Source of the DNA: Nocardiopsis_B sediminis | GTDB taxonomy: Bacteria > Actinomycetota > Actinomycetes > Streptosporangiales > Streptosporangiaceae | Assembly (NCBI RefSeq): GCF_042650565.1 | Contig: NZ_JBHSBH010000007.1 | Coordinates: forward strand, 62,001-126,000 | DNA length: 64,000 nt | Reading direction: 5' to 3' | In this document: positions 16,516 to 24,958 of the stretch, in pieces | How the letters are laid out: each line of letters begins with the position of its first letter | How positions within the stretch are numbered: position 1 is the first letter of the stretch | The notes under the pieces: generated by a model | Told to the model about the DNA's origin: nothing | Seen by the model: only the letters and a program-made list of their open reading frames with translations | Database searches by the model: none | Made by a program: the position numbers and the translations under genes

Positions 16516-16820
16516 GAAGCCCCCCGTTCAACTGAACCGCATTCCGGTCATCCGCACCGCGCGCAGCGCTTTTCGTGACGCGCGTGTCCTGCGGATTCCG
16601 ACCGCGATCGACGATTCTGCGGCATGCCCCGGGTCTTGCCGCAAGCCCCCGGGTGCGCTATACGTTGAGAGTGGAGGGGAGTGTTTTTCCTTCCCTCGAT
16701 CTGCGTCCCCCGGACGGACGACCTCCTCGCGCGGCCCCACAGCTTTTCGACCGGGCAAAGCAGCGTGTTGTCCGCTCACCGATGGCCCCGTCTCATGGCC
16801 GCCGGGGCGCAAGGTGGGTA
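16516..16820. other. Intergenic region upstream of rox
   Basis: About 305 bp between the ECF41 sigma gene and rox, both on the minus strand. It carries the rifamycin-associated element at 16631-16649 and an AT-richer patch near 16658-16665 (minus strand GTATAGC) that could be a -10 box. No coding sequence is seen. Confidence 0.5.
16631..16649 (-). promoter_or_regulatory. Rifamycin-associated element (RAE)
   Basis: Read toward rox this is GGGGCTTGCGGCAAGACCC, a near-palindrome centred on CTTGC-G-GCAAG. From memory, the published RAE found upstream of rifamycin-inactivating genes (rph, rgt, rox) reads GGGGCTTGCGGCAAGGCCC, which would be one mismatch. It lies about 115 bp from the rox start. 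Confidence 0.8.
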
Positions 16821-17759
16821 TCAGCCGGTCGTCCACCGCCGGAGCTTGTCGGGGTTGCGCACGGACCAGATGTGGGTGATCCGGTCGTCGGCGATCTCGA
16901 AGGCGATCACCGACACCGTGACGCCGTCCTGCTGGGCGACCAGGCCGGGCCGGCCGTTGACCGTGCGCTCCAGGAGCGTCTGCTGGCGCAGGACGGGCTG
17001 GATGCGCAGCAGGAAGCGCGCGATCTCGTCGGCGCCCTCGATCGGGTGGAGCACGGTGGTGGCCCGGCCGCCGCCGTCGCCGATCGCCGTGGCGCCGGGG
17101 TCGAGGAGGCCGATGAGGGCGTCGATGTCGCCGGCGTCCAGGGCCTGTTTGACGTTCCTGACAATGCGGGCCTGCCGGGCCGCCGGAACCGCCGTCGAAG
17201 CCTGCGCGGCGCGGATGCGGCCGCGGCCCGATGAGGCCAGCTGGCGGCAGGCCGCCGGGGTGCGGCCGACGATCCGGGCCACCTCGGCGAAGGGGTAGCC
17301 GAAGACGTCGTGCAGGACGAAGGAGACGCGCTCGGCCGGGGTCATGGCCTCGAGCACGACCAGGAAGGCCATGCTGACCGATTCGTCCAGGGTGACCCGG
17401 TCGGCCGGGTCGGATGTGGCCACGCCCGGCCGCCCGCTGATCCACTCGGTGCGGTCGGGCAGCGGCTCAGGGATCCACTCCCCCACGTAGCGCTCGCGCC
17501 GGGCCCGCGCCGAACCGAGCATGTCCAGGCAGATGCGGCCGGCGACCCGCGTCAGCCAGGCACCGGGGGACGCGATGGCCGCCTGCTGCTCGCGGGACAT
17601 GGCGTACCAGCGGGCATAGGTCTCCTGGACGGCGTCCTCGGCCTCGGCCAGGGAGCCCAGCAGCCGGTAGGCGAGGTTGATCAGCTGCCGCCGTTCGCTG
17701 ATGACCGCGCTCAGGCCTGCGTCGGTCCCCTCGTGTGCCGGCTCTGCGTGGTCGGTCAT
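16821..17759 (-). CDS. ECF41-group sigma factor (SigJ-like) with SnoaL-like C-terminal domain
   Basis: 312 residues: sigma region 2 (LINLAYRLLGSLAEAEDAVQ), region 4 (MTPAERVSFVLHDVFGYPFA) and a SnoaL-like extension. All three ECF41 hallmarks are visible: WIPEP in the linker, DGGGR in the extension and NPDKL near the C-terminus. In this group the extension replaces an anti-sigma factor and tunes activity. The ATG at 17759 was chosen as the start of the region preceding sigma-2. ECF41 genes usually adjoin one target gene encoding a carboxymuconolactone decarboxylase, oxidoreductase or epimerase; here the divergent neighbour is instead a SnoaL-like protein. Confidence 0.92.
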   Translation of the reverse strand: MTDHAEPAHEGTDAGLSAVISERRQLINLAYRLLGSLAEAEDAVQETYARWYAMSREQQAAIASPGAWLTRVAGRICLDMLGSARARRERYVGEWIPEPLPDRTEWISGRPGVATSDPADRVTLDESVSMAFLVVLEAMTPAERVSFVLHDVFGYPFAEVARIVGRTPAACRQLASSGRGRIRAAQASTAVPAARQARIVRNVKQALDAGDIDALIGLLDPGATAIGDGGGRATTVLHPIEGADEIARFLLRIQPVLRQQTLLERTVNGRPGLVAQQDGVTVSVIAFEIADDRITHIWSVRNPDKLRRWTTG

Positions 17760-17823
17760 GGTTCCGGTCGCCCCCTGTGTCGGATCCGCCCCTCGTTCCT
17801 CCGACGAGACAGCCCCCGTGATT

Positions 17824-17845
17824 GTCAGGCCGGCGCGTCCCTGAC
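17824..17845. promoter_or_regulatory. Inverted repeat between ECF41 sigma gene and SnoaL gene
   Basis: GTCAGG (17824-17829) and CCTGAC (17840-17845), 10 bp apart. On the plus strand, TGTCAGG followed after 15 bp by CGTT loosely resembles an ECF41 promoter (TGTCACA ... CGTC) aimed at the SnoaL gene. Confidence 0.35.
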
Positions 17846-17917
17846 GTTTCGGCGGGTGGTGTCGTCGTATAGGTGACCGGCCGGGATTCCACACCGAAGA
17901 TAAGGGGGCGGGCAGCG

Positions 17918-18358
17918 ATGCCGACACAGCACGAGGTGGACGAAGCCGCGATCCGGCGGCACATCGACGGGATCGTCGAGGGGATCCGCGCCAAGGACCT
18001 GGAGGGCCTGAAGCGCCTGTATGCAACGGACGTCGTGTCCTTCGACGTCGAACCGCCGCTCCAGCATGTCGGGGTGGAGGCGAAGCTGAAGAACTGGCGG
18101 AACGTGTTCACGTTCTTCGAGGACGTGGCCTACGAGGTGCGCGACCTGGCGCTCACGGTGGATGAGACCGTGGCGTTCGGGCACTGCTTCGGCCGGCTCA
18201 GCGGCACGCTGAAGAACGGGACGGCCACGAGCGGCATGTGGGTGCGGGCCACCTTCGGCTTCCGCAAGATCGACGGCGCCTGGTCGATCACCCACGACCA
18301 GGCGTCGGTGCCCTTCGACATCGCCACCGGCAGAGGGGTGACCGATCTGGAGCCGTGA
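17918..18358 (+). CDS. SnoaL-like protein, likely ECF41 partner
   Basis: A 146-residue single-domain SnoaL/DUF4440-type protein: IRRHIDGIVEGIRAKDLEGLKRLYATDVVSFDVEPPL is the typical N-terminal helix and strand, and SITHDQASVPFD the C-terminal strand. The ATG at 17918 has AAGGGGG 9 bases upstream. It is divergent from the ECF41 sigma factor and is its likely direct target. It may bind the same kind of small molecule as the sigma factor's own SnoaL extension, but that is inference. Confidence 0.8.
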   Translation: MPTQHEVDEAAIRRHIDGIVEGIRAKDLEGLKRLYATDVVSFDVEPPLQHVGVEAKLKNWRNVFTFFEDVAYEVRDLALTVDETVAFGHCFGRLSGTLKNGTATSGMWVRATFGFRKIDGAWSITHDQASVPFDIATGRGVTDLEP

Positions 18359-18420
18359 GGGACGCCTCACGCAGATGGACACCGGCCGGGCCGGCCGGCG
18401 CCGGCCCGGGTCCGGCTTCG

Positions 18421-18442
18421 CGGCGCGTCCCGGGACGCGCCG
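18421..18442. terminator. Perfect 22-bp palindrome, bidirectional terminator
   Basis: CGGCGCGTCCC followed directly by its exact complement, between the convergent SnoaL and TetR genes. The region around it (18380-18480) is extremely GC-rich and rich in further stems. Confidence 0.45.
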
Positions 18443-18488
18443 TGAGGCGCTCCGGCCTCCGGCCGGGACGGTGCGCCGGTGAGATCGC

Positions 18489-19094
18489 TCAGGCGTGCGG
18501 GGCCGTGGCCCGGATGCCGGCGAGGACCACGGCGACGATGCGCTCGGCGTCGGTGCGGGTGAACGAGCGCATGCCGCGGTTGACGATGAGGTGGGCCGGG
18601 CCGGAGATCATCTCGCCCAGGAAGGAGCCGTCGACCGGCGGGAGTTCGCCCCGCTCGACGGCGGTGTCCACCCGCCGCCGCAGGGCGGCCACGCGCTGGT
18701 CGAGGATCCGGGTCACCGCCTGGACGGTGGAGCGCTGGCGGGCGGGCTGGACGGCCTGTTCGAGCGCCCGGCCGAACGGCGTCTCCAGGCCGCGGGCGAG
18801 GGCCAGCAGGAAGTCCACCAGGTCGCGGTGGATGTCGCCGGTGTCGGCGATCGAGGCGAGGTCCTCGGCGTAGCGCAGCAGGGCTTCGACCACCAGCTCC
18901 TCGCGGTCGGGCCAGTTGCGGTAGACGCTGGTCTTGTGCACGCCGGCGAACTCGGCGACCTCCTCGTAGCGGAAGCCCGCGATGCCGTCGCGCGCCACCA
19001 GCTCGGCGGTCGCGGCGAGGATCTGCTCGCGCACCCGCGCGCTGCGGCCGCCGGGGCGCCGTGCGGGCGGCCGGTCGGCGGTCTCGTCGGCCAT
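18489..19094 (-). CDS. TetR-family repressor
   Basis: 201 residues. The helix-turn-helix is GFRYEEVAEFAGVHKTSVYRNW, followed by DREELVVEALLRYAEDL and an all-helical TetR C-terminal domain of the TetR_C_16/AcrR kind (FLGEMISGPAHLIVNRGM). The ATG at 19094 follows a GGGGG-containing site; a GTG nine bases upstream is also possible. A perfect palindrome in the divergent intergenic region is its likely operator, controlling the flavin monooxygenase and efflux genes. Confidence 0.9.
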   Translation of the reverse strand: MADETADRPPARRPGGRSARVREQILAATAELVARDGIAGFRYEEVAEFAGVHKTSVYRNWPDREELVVEALLRYAEDLASIADTGDIHRDLVDFLLALARGLETPFGRALEQAVQPARQRSTVQAVTRILDQRVAALRRRVDTAVERGELPPVDGSFLGEMISGPAHLIVNRGMRSFTRTDAERIVAVVLAGIRATAPHA

Positions 19095-19182
19095 CGCCGC
19101 GTTCACCCCCTGTTCTCTGCTCCGCTGCCGATTCTGGCCAGGTGCGGCGTTGCGGTGCAAGCCGACCGCAAGTAGCCTCCAT

Positions 19183-19205
19183 TAAAGCAACATATTGTTG
19201 CTTTA
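19183..19205. promoter_or_regulatory. Perfect TetR-type operator palindrome
   Basis: TAAAGCAACA (19183-19192), TAT spacer, and its exact complement at 19196-19205. It stands out as an AT-rich island in GC-rich DNA, between the divergent TetR and flavin monooxygenase genes. TAGTAT at 19204-19209 could be the -10 box of the monooxygenase promoter. Confidence 0.8.
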
Positions 19206-19330
19206 GTATTCGGTGCCGCGGCTGCGGCCCATCCGCCGACCGCACTGCTCTGCACCTCCCCTCTCGCCCACCGGCGGGCCGCCACCGGCCCGACCGGTAC
19301 ATTCCGCCTGGCCACGCTTGGAGCACCACT

Positions 19331-20446
19331 GTGAACATCCTGATCTCCGGAGCCGGTATCGCCGGCCTCGCCGCCGCACACGAACTCGGCACCCGCGGAC
19401 ACGACGTCACCCTCGTCGAATACGCCCGCCACCTCAGGACCACCGGCACCCCCATCGACATCCGCGGCGACGCCATCGAGACCGCGGAGAAGATGGGACT
19501 CCTCACCAAGATCCACGAGCGACGACTCCGCATGACCGAATCCACCTGGTTCGTCGACAGCGCCGGGCAGCCGGTGGCCCGCATCCCCGTGGCCCAGATC
19601 AGCGACTCCGACGACGACATCGAGATCCTCCGCGAGGACCTCGTGCACATCCTCGCCGACGCGCTCCCCGGTACAGCGAAGATCCGCTTCGGCGACGCGA
19701 TCGAGGCACTGACCGACGACGGTGACGGTGTCGACGTGCGCTTCGCCTCCGGCCGCACCGGGCGCTACGACCTCGTCCTCGGCGCCGACGGCCAGCACTC
19801 CGCGGTACGCCGCCTGGTGTTCGGGCCCGAGGAGGACCACCTCCGCCACCTCGGCGTCTACATCGGCCTCGCCGCCCTGCCCGCCGAGGCGCACCCCGGG
19901 GGCGCCAACGCGATCTACAACGTCCCCGGCCGGATGGCGGGCACCTTCCGCTACAAGGACGCGGCCGTCGCGGTCTTCCAGTTCCGCTCCGAACCCCTCG
20001 ACTACGACCGCCACGACCTGGACGCCCAGAGGAAGATCCTCATCGACGCCTTCGCCGGTCACCGGTCGTGGCGCATCCCGGAACTGCTCGATGCGGCCTG
20101 CGACGACCCCGACTTCTTCTTCGACTCCGCGGGCCAGATCCACCTGCCCTCCTGGCACCGCGGCCGGGTCGCCCTCGTCGGCGACGCCGGGTACTGCGCG
20201 GCCTTCCTCTCGGGCCGGGGCACCTCACTCGCGCTCACCGGCGCCCGCATCCTCGCCGAAGAACTCGACCACTCCGGCGGCGACCACACCGCCGCGTTCG
20301 AACGCTACGAAGCCCGGCAGCGCCCCTACGTGGCCTTCGCCCAGAACAGCGTCGACGGCGGCCGCGACCGCATCCTGCCGACCAGCTGGGCCGCCATCGC
20401 CGCCCGCAACGAGGCCCTGCGAGCAGCGGGAACCGACGCGCTCTGA
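19331..20446 (+). CDS. FAD-dependent monooxygenase (PHBH/TetX-like class A)
   Basis: A 371-residue flavoprotein hydroxylase. It has the FAD loop GAGIAGLAAAHELGTRGHDVT, a DG-like motif LVLGADGQHSAVRRLVFG, and the second FAD motif ALVGDAGYCAAFLSGRGTSLAL, close to antibiotic- or aromatic-modifying members. The start is a GTG with GGAG 7 bases upstream. It is followed after 61 bp by an MFS exporter and is divergent from a TetR repressor. The three together look like an inducible detoxification unit (modify and export), but the substrate cannot be read. Confidence 0.88.
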   Translation: MNILISGAGIAGLAAAHELGTRGHDVTLVEYARHLRTTGTPIDIRGDAIETAEKMGLLTKIHERRLRMTESTWFVDSAGQPVARIPVAQISDSDDDIEILREDLVHILADALPGTAKIRFGDAIEALTDDGDGVDVRFASGRTGRYDLVLGADGQHSAVRRLVFGPEEDHLRHLGVYIGLAALPAEAHPGGANAIYNVPGRMAGTFRYKDAAVAVFQFRSEPLDYDRHDLDAQRKILIDAFAGHRSWRIPELLDAACDDPDFFFDSAGQIHLPSWHRGRVALVGDAGYCAAFLSGRGTSLALTGARILAEELDHSGGDHTAAFERYEARQRPYVAFAQNSVDGGRDRILPTSWAAIAARNEALRAAGTDAL

Positions 20447-20507
20447 ACCCGGCGCAACGAGACCCAAGGCAAGGCATCGTCCCCCGACGTGCTGGAGAGA
20501 AAACCTC

Positions 20508-22022
20508 GTGCAGAACACGCTGGAAGAGCCTGATCCCACCGCCCGGGAGCACCAGGAGCACCGCTGGAGCAAGCGGCTCATCCTCTGGGCGTCCGTGCTC
20601 ATCCTCGCCAACGTCCTCGCCGACACGGCCATGGGCTCCCCCATGCTGGTCATCAACCAACTGCTCGCGCACTTCGACACCGACCAGATCGCCTGGCTGA
20701 GCCAGAGCGGGCTGCTGTTCGGGGCCATCTGGTCGCCGCTGCTCGCCAAGACCTCCGACCTCTTCGGTCAGCGCCGGGTCCTCGTCATCACGCTGCTGAC
20801 CGCATGCGCAGGCGCGCTGGTCTGCTTCGCCGCACCCAGCCTCTGGATCTTCCTGATCGGGCGCTTCCTCCAGGGCACGGCCCTGGGCTCGATCTTCATC
20901 ACGGTGGCCCTCGTCCGCCATCTCTGCGCCCCGCGGGTGGCCATGCCCGTGATCGGGCTCGTGACGGCGGGCGCGTCGATCGCCGGGATCATGGAGCCGC
21001 TGGTGATGCAGCCCATCGTCGACGCCTTCGGCTACCGGAGCGTGTTCGTCGCGGCGGGCCTGCTCGCCGTGGTGGCCGCGATCAGCGTGCGCGTCGCCAT
21101 CCCCGAAACACCGGTCCGCAGCACCGGCCGGATCGACTGGGGCGGGGCTCTGCTGCTCGGCGGCGGGATGGGCGCCGTGCTCGCCTACATCAGCCTCGGA
21201 GCGGACTCCGGGTGGCTGTCCGGGGGCATGCTCGTGCTGCTGGTGGCCGGGGCGGCCTCGCTGGCCGGCTGGGCGGTCCTCGCTCTGCGGGTCGCCGACC
21301 CCATCGTGGACATCCGGGCACTCAGCCGGCCGATCCTGCTGACGCTGCTCGCCCTGGTGCTGGCTGCGGGCTCCTTCCGGGGCATGCTGCTGCTGACCTC
21401 GACCATCAGCGGGGTACCCGCCGACTGGGGACTCGGCTACGGGCTGGGCGACGGAGAAGGGACGGCGGTACTCCTGTCAATGGCCCAGCTGGGCATCTTC
21501 GTCGGCGGCACCGTCGCCGGATGGGCCGCGGGGCGGTTCGGGACCGTGAAGCCCTTCCTCGCCGCCATCGTCGTCGGGACGGCGGCGACCTTCCTGATGC
21601 TGGCGGGTGCGTCGATGTTCCCGCTGGCACTCGTCTGCGGGGCCACGGTCGGCATGGCCGCCGGCGCGATCTCGACATCCGGCTACAACCTGGCGACCGA
21701 CCTGGCCCCGCCCGAGCGGCAGGGCACGGTCTCGGGGCTGGTGTCGGTCATGTTCGCCCTCGGGTCGGTCCTTTTCAGCTTCGCCGGAGGCGAGATCCTC
21801 AAGGCGACCCGAATCCCCGATGGGCCCGTGGTCGACGGCGCCCAGGTGAGCTCGGCGACCGGCGTGTACCTCTACATCCTGATGGCCGGGGTGGTCTTCG
21901 CACTCGCCATCGTGCCCGCGGTCAGGCTGATGCGCAGGCGGCCCGCCGCGCCGACGGCGCCCGAGGCGCCGGCCGTGCCCGGCGCACCGCAACGACCGGA
22001 GGCGCCGGCGGCCGACGGGTAG
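20508..22022 (+). CDS. MFS drug/metabolite exporter
   Basis: A 504-residue major facilitator with about 14 membrane helices (DHA2-like size). Helix 1 is RLILWASVLILANVLADTAM, the loop 2-3 motif is KTSDLFGQRRVLV, and QGTALGSIFITVALVRHL belongs to helix 4. The C-terminal 30 residues are Pro/Ala-rich and cytosolic. The GTG start has GGAGAG upstream. It is co-oriented with, and probably co-transcribed with, the flavin monooxygenase. Confidence 0.88.
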   Translation: MQNTLEEPDPTAREHQEHRWSKRLILWASVLILANVLADTAMGSPMLVINQLLAHFDTDQIAWLSQSGLLFGAIWSPLLAKTSDLFGQRRVLVITLLTACAGALVCFAAPSLWIFLIGRFLQGTALGSIFITVALVRHLCAPRVAMPVIGLVTAGASIAGIMEPLVMQPIVDAFGYRSVFVAAGLLAVVAAISVRVAIPETPVRSTGRIDWGGALLLGGGMGAVLAYISLGADSGWLSGGMLVLLVAGAASLAGWAVLALRVADPIVDIRALSRPILLTLLALVLAAGSFRGMLLLTSTISGVPADWGLGYGLGDGEGTAVLLSMAQLGIFVGGTVAGWAAGRFGTVKPFLAAIVVGTAATFLMLAGASMFPLALVCGATVGMAAGAISTSGYNLATDLAPPERQGTVSGLVSVMFALGSVLFSFAGGEILKATRIPDGPVVDGAQVSSATGVYLYILMAGVVFALAIVPAVRLMRRRPAAPTAPEAPAVPGAPQRPEAPAADG

Positions 22023-22187
22023 GCACGTCACCGGCGACCGCCGGGATCACCGATAGGGCCGGAGGCGATCACCGAATCCGCGCGATGGTGACCGGTGTCC
22101 AGTCGGTCCGCTCGTGCTCGGCGCCGTGGTGCTCGTTCCGTTCGATTCTCCGCGAACCCGTGCGGGACGGCCGTCCTCGCTCCCGGA

Positions 22188-23177
22188 TCAGGCCGGGTCC
22201 GGATCACCGGCCGCGCCCGCCATGCGCGCGTACTCGGTGGGGGTGAGCCCGTACCGGTTCTTGAAGGCGCGGCTGAAGTGGCTGCTGTCGGCGAACTGCC
22301 AGTGGGCGGCCAGTTCCGCGATGCTCGGCCGGCCCGGTGCGGTGAGGAGTTCGAGCCGGGCCTGTTCGAGCCTGCGGCGGCGGATGTAGCCGGCGACGCT
22401 GTCGCCGACCGCCGCGAAGGCCCGGTGCAGTGTGCGCACGGAGACGTTGAGCTCGCGGGCCAGCATCGACGGGGAAAGGTCCGGATCGGCGAGCCGGCTG
22501 TCGGCGAGGTCCTTCGCCGCCTGGGCCAGCGCGGGGCCCAGGTCGGGCTCGGTGCCGTCCCCCTGCTGCCGCAGCACCCCCTTGACCAGCTCGAGAAGGG
22601 CGTTGCGGGCGGCCAGCGCACCGGCCGGGGCGAGTTCTCCGGCGGTCTGTGCGACCAGGTGCAGCTGGCCTACGAGCAGCCGCATCTCGGCCGAGGATGC
22701 CGGCCCGGCGATGAGCCGGTCCCCGATCAGGTGGGACAAAGGAGAGGCGGGCAGAATGAGCACGGTCGCCCTGGCATCGCGCGCGTCCTCGAACGTCGGC
22801 GGGCCGGTGAGTTGGAGCATGAAGTGGCCTGCGGGGACGGTGTGCTCTCCCTGGCGCGGTCGGGCGAATCGCCACGTGTTGCGCCGAACGACGCGCATCA
22901 CCACGTGTTCGGTCTGCTTGTGCGGTTCGTCGGCGTGGGTGCCGATGAGCGAGGCGCTGTCGACGTCGGCGATCACCGCGTCATGCGCGGTCAGGGCGCG
23001 GGCGCTGATCCGGAAGTCGCCGGTACCGCCCGGTGTGAAGGCGGGCGCCGGAGTCGGTGTGCCGAGCTGCTCTGCCCAGTCGCGCCAGAGGGCGCCGAAG
23101 CGCTCCATCTCGGCCTGGAGGGACATGGCGACCGCGGCGGACGTGTCGCTACGTCCGGATCCGTCCGGCACTGTCAT
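22188..23177 (-). CDS. AraC-family regulator
   Basis: 329 residues. The N-terminal AraC_binding_2-like domain (DFRISARALTAHDAVIADVD; EHVVMRVVRRNTWRF) senses a ligand. The C-terminal two-helix-turn-helix domain starts near residue 215 (PSMLARELNVSVRTLHRAFAA; IAELAAHWQFADSSHFSRAF, then KNRYGLTPTEYARM). The ATG overlaps a GAGGA site. A degraded flavin oxidase lies upstream of it, so its original target may be lost. Confidence 0.9.
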   Translation of the reverse strand: MTVPDGSGRSDTSAAVAMSLQAEMERFGALWRDWAEQLGTPTPAPAFTPGGTGDFRISARALTAHDAVIADVDSASLIGTHADEPHKQTEHVVMRVVRRNTWRFARPRQGEHTVPAGHFMLQLTGPPTFEDARDARATVLILPASPLSHLIGDRLIAGPASSAEMRLLVGQLHLVAQTAGELAPAGALAARNALLELVKGVLRQQGDGTEPDLGPALAQAAKDLADSRLADPDLSPSMLARELNVSVRTLHRAFAAVGDSVAGYIRRRRLEQARLELLTAPGRPSIAELAAHWQFADSSHFSRAFKNRYGLTPTEYARMAGAAGDPDPA

Positions 23178-23445
23178 TCCTCGCCTTGCCCCTTCCGTGG
23201 CGTTGATGTCCTATTTGCGTGGCGCTGGTGTTCGAGCGTAGACGGTGTCGCGTTTCCTAGCGTGATCACAGCCGGCCGGGCGGCGCCTGCGATGACAGGG
23301 CGCGTGCCCCCGGTCGGGCGGCTGCATCTGTGCCGCGGCCTCGTGACGCCATTGACGGGTTCTGCTCCTGCCCCCACGGAGCCCGTGCGGATGGCGACCC
23401 GGCGCGGCAGGGCGGCCGTCGCTACGAACATCGGGAAGGACGATC

Positions 23446-23718
23446 ATGTGTTCGGCGAATGCGGTCGGCGATCTGGACCGCCGCCTCGGGGAAAGGCTAC
23501 GGGCTGACCGAGGGCACCGCCCGGGCGACCCGGCGTGTACGGCCGCCGTGACGCTCTGGAACGGTGCGGTGAGCAGCCGGCCCGCCCTGGTCGTGCGGCC
23601 GCGCACCGGGGCGGAGGTCGCCGTCGGCAGCGGGGTGCAGGCGGATGAGCACCATGCCGTCCGCGGGTCCGGGTTTGTCCCCCGTGCGAGCCACACACAG
23701 GTGTCCACTGTGCGGTGA
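23446..23718 (+). pseudogene. Truncated FAD-linked (BBE-like) oxidase N-terminus
   Basis: A perfect ribosome site (GGAAGGA, 6 bases before ATG) starts a frame that reads like the beginning of berberine-bridge-type FAD oxidases: RGHRPGDPACTAAVTLWNGA, then SSRPALVVRPRTGAEV. After that the sequence degenerates (VGSGVQADEHHAVRGSG) and stops after 90 codons, where the family has about 450. It is best read as a 5' gene remnant cut by deletion and point changes, although a short peptide could still be made. Confidence 0.6.
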
Positions 23719-23839
23719 CGACCCCGGATCGCCGAATCCGTAGCGTCGTCCCCAGTCGCGGCGCCCCGCCCGCAGAGCACGGGCGACACCGTCCGGCGCC
23801 CGTCGCCAGCACCCCCCGATTCGCCTTCAGGAGGCCCTC

Positions 23840-24757
23840 ATGCTCCCCACCGTCCGCCATGCCGCTGTCACGGCACTGTGCTGCTCCGTGGCCGGCACCG
23901 GGCTCGCCGGATGCTCGGTGGTATCCCAGGTGCAAGACGAGGTCCAGACCGACCTGGAATCGGCCGCCGAGGAGGTGGCGACCAATGGGGAGCTGTTCAC
24001 CGGAACGAAGACGCTCGACGTCGACGGCGGTTCGCTCAACCTCTCCTGCTCCGGCACCCCGGCCGATGACCGGCCGGTCATCGTCCTGATGGCCGGGATG
24101 GGCGACGGGCTCGACACCATGGCCGACCTCCAGCGGACCCTGAGCGAAACGGACCGGGTCTGCTCCTACGACCGGTTCGGCGAAGGCGAGAGCGACGCGC
24201 CGCAGGGCCCCCAGAGCATCGCCGATGCAGGCGAGACCCTGACCGCCGTCCTCGACGACATCGCCCCCGACGGTCCGGTCGTCCTGGCCGGCCACTCGCT
24301 GGGCGGACTGATCGCCGCCCGCTACGCCCCCGACCACCAGGACCGCGTCGCCGGGCTGGTCCTGATGGACGCCACCTCCCCGACGATGCTGGACGACATC
24401 ACCGGCGTCATCCCCGAGTCGGCCACCGGCGCCGGCGCCGAGGTGCGCGCGCAGAACCTCGCGCTGTTCCAGGGGGAGAACCCGGAGCAGATCACGATCG
24501 ACAGCGACGCGGAGGTCCGCTCCGCCGGAGACATCCCGACCGAGGTCATCCAGCACGGCGTCCAGTACCTCGGCGAGATCCCCGAATACGGTGACGAGCT
24601 GGAACGCGTGTGGACCGAAGGCCAGGAGAAGTGGCTCGAGGTCTCCGGCGGCAGCCGGCTCAGCACCGCCGACGAGGCCGGCCACTACATCCACACCGAC
24701 CAGCCCGAGGTCGCCGTCGAGGCCATCCAGCGCGTCACCGACCAGGCCGCCGGCTGA
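23840..24757 (+). CDS. Lipoprotein alpha/beta hydrolase (paralogue 1)
   Basis: 305 residues with a lipobox LAGC (Cys25), so it is anchored outside the membrane after a short linker (to residue about 50). The hydrolase fold carries nucleophile S153 in GHSLGG, the acid in LVLMDATSP and the histidine in EAGHYIH. AGGAGG precedes the ATG. A close paralogue with the same motifs lies at 26855. The substrate is unknown; an exported esterase, lactonase or peptidase is likely. Confidence 0.88.
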   Translation: MLPTVRHAAVTALCCSVAGTGLAGCSVVSQVQDEVQTDLESAAEEVATNGELFTGTKTLDVDGGSLNLSCSGTPADDRPVIVLMAGMGDGLDTMADLQRTLSETDRVCSYDRFGEGESDAPQGPQSIADAGETLTAVLDDIAPDGPVVLAGHSLGGLIAARYAPDHQDRVAGLVLMDATSPTMLDDITGVIPESATGAGAEVRAQNLALFQGENPEQITIDSDAEVRSAGDIPTEVIQHGVQYLGEIPEYGDELERVWTEGQEKWLEVSGGSRLSTADEAGHYIHTDQPEVAVEAIQRVTDQAAG

Positions 24758-24958
24758 GAGACCCGGGCGTGGCCAGGGCACGGGGGGCACGTCGCATCGC
24801 CGCTCCGGGCCCGGCCACCGCGAACCGACCGGCCACAGCCGTCATCCCACCACCAGGGGATCGCCCCCGGTCGGCCGTCCGATGACGGCCGGTGACGGCC
24901 GGCCCGACTCAGGCTCGGGCGCCCCCATATATACGACTTCCGAAGGGAGGGAGCACCC

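Noticed and set aside
19061..19330. N-terminal extension of the flavin monooxygenase
   Set aside because: It would run through the TetR operator and TetR coding region; the GTG at 19331 has GGAG and the FAD loop right after it.
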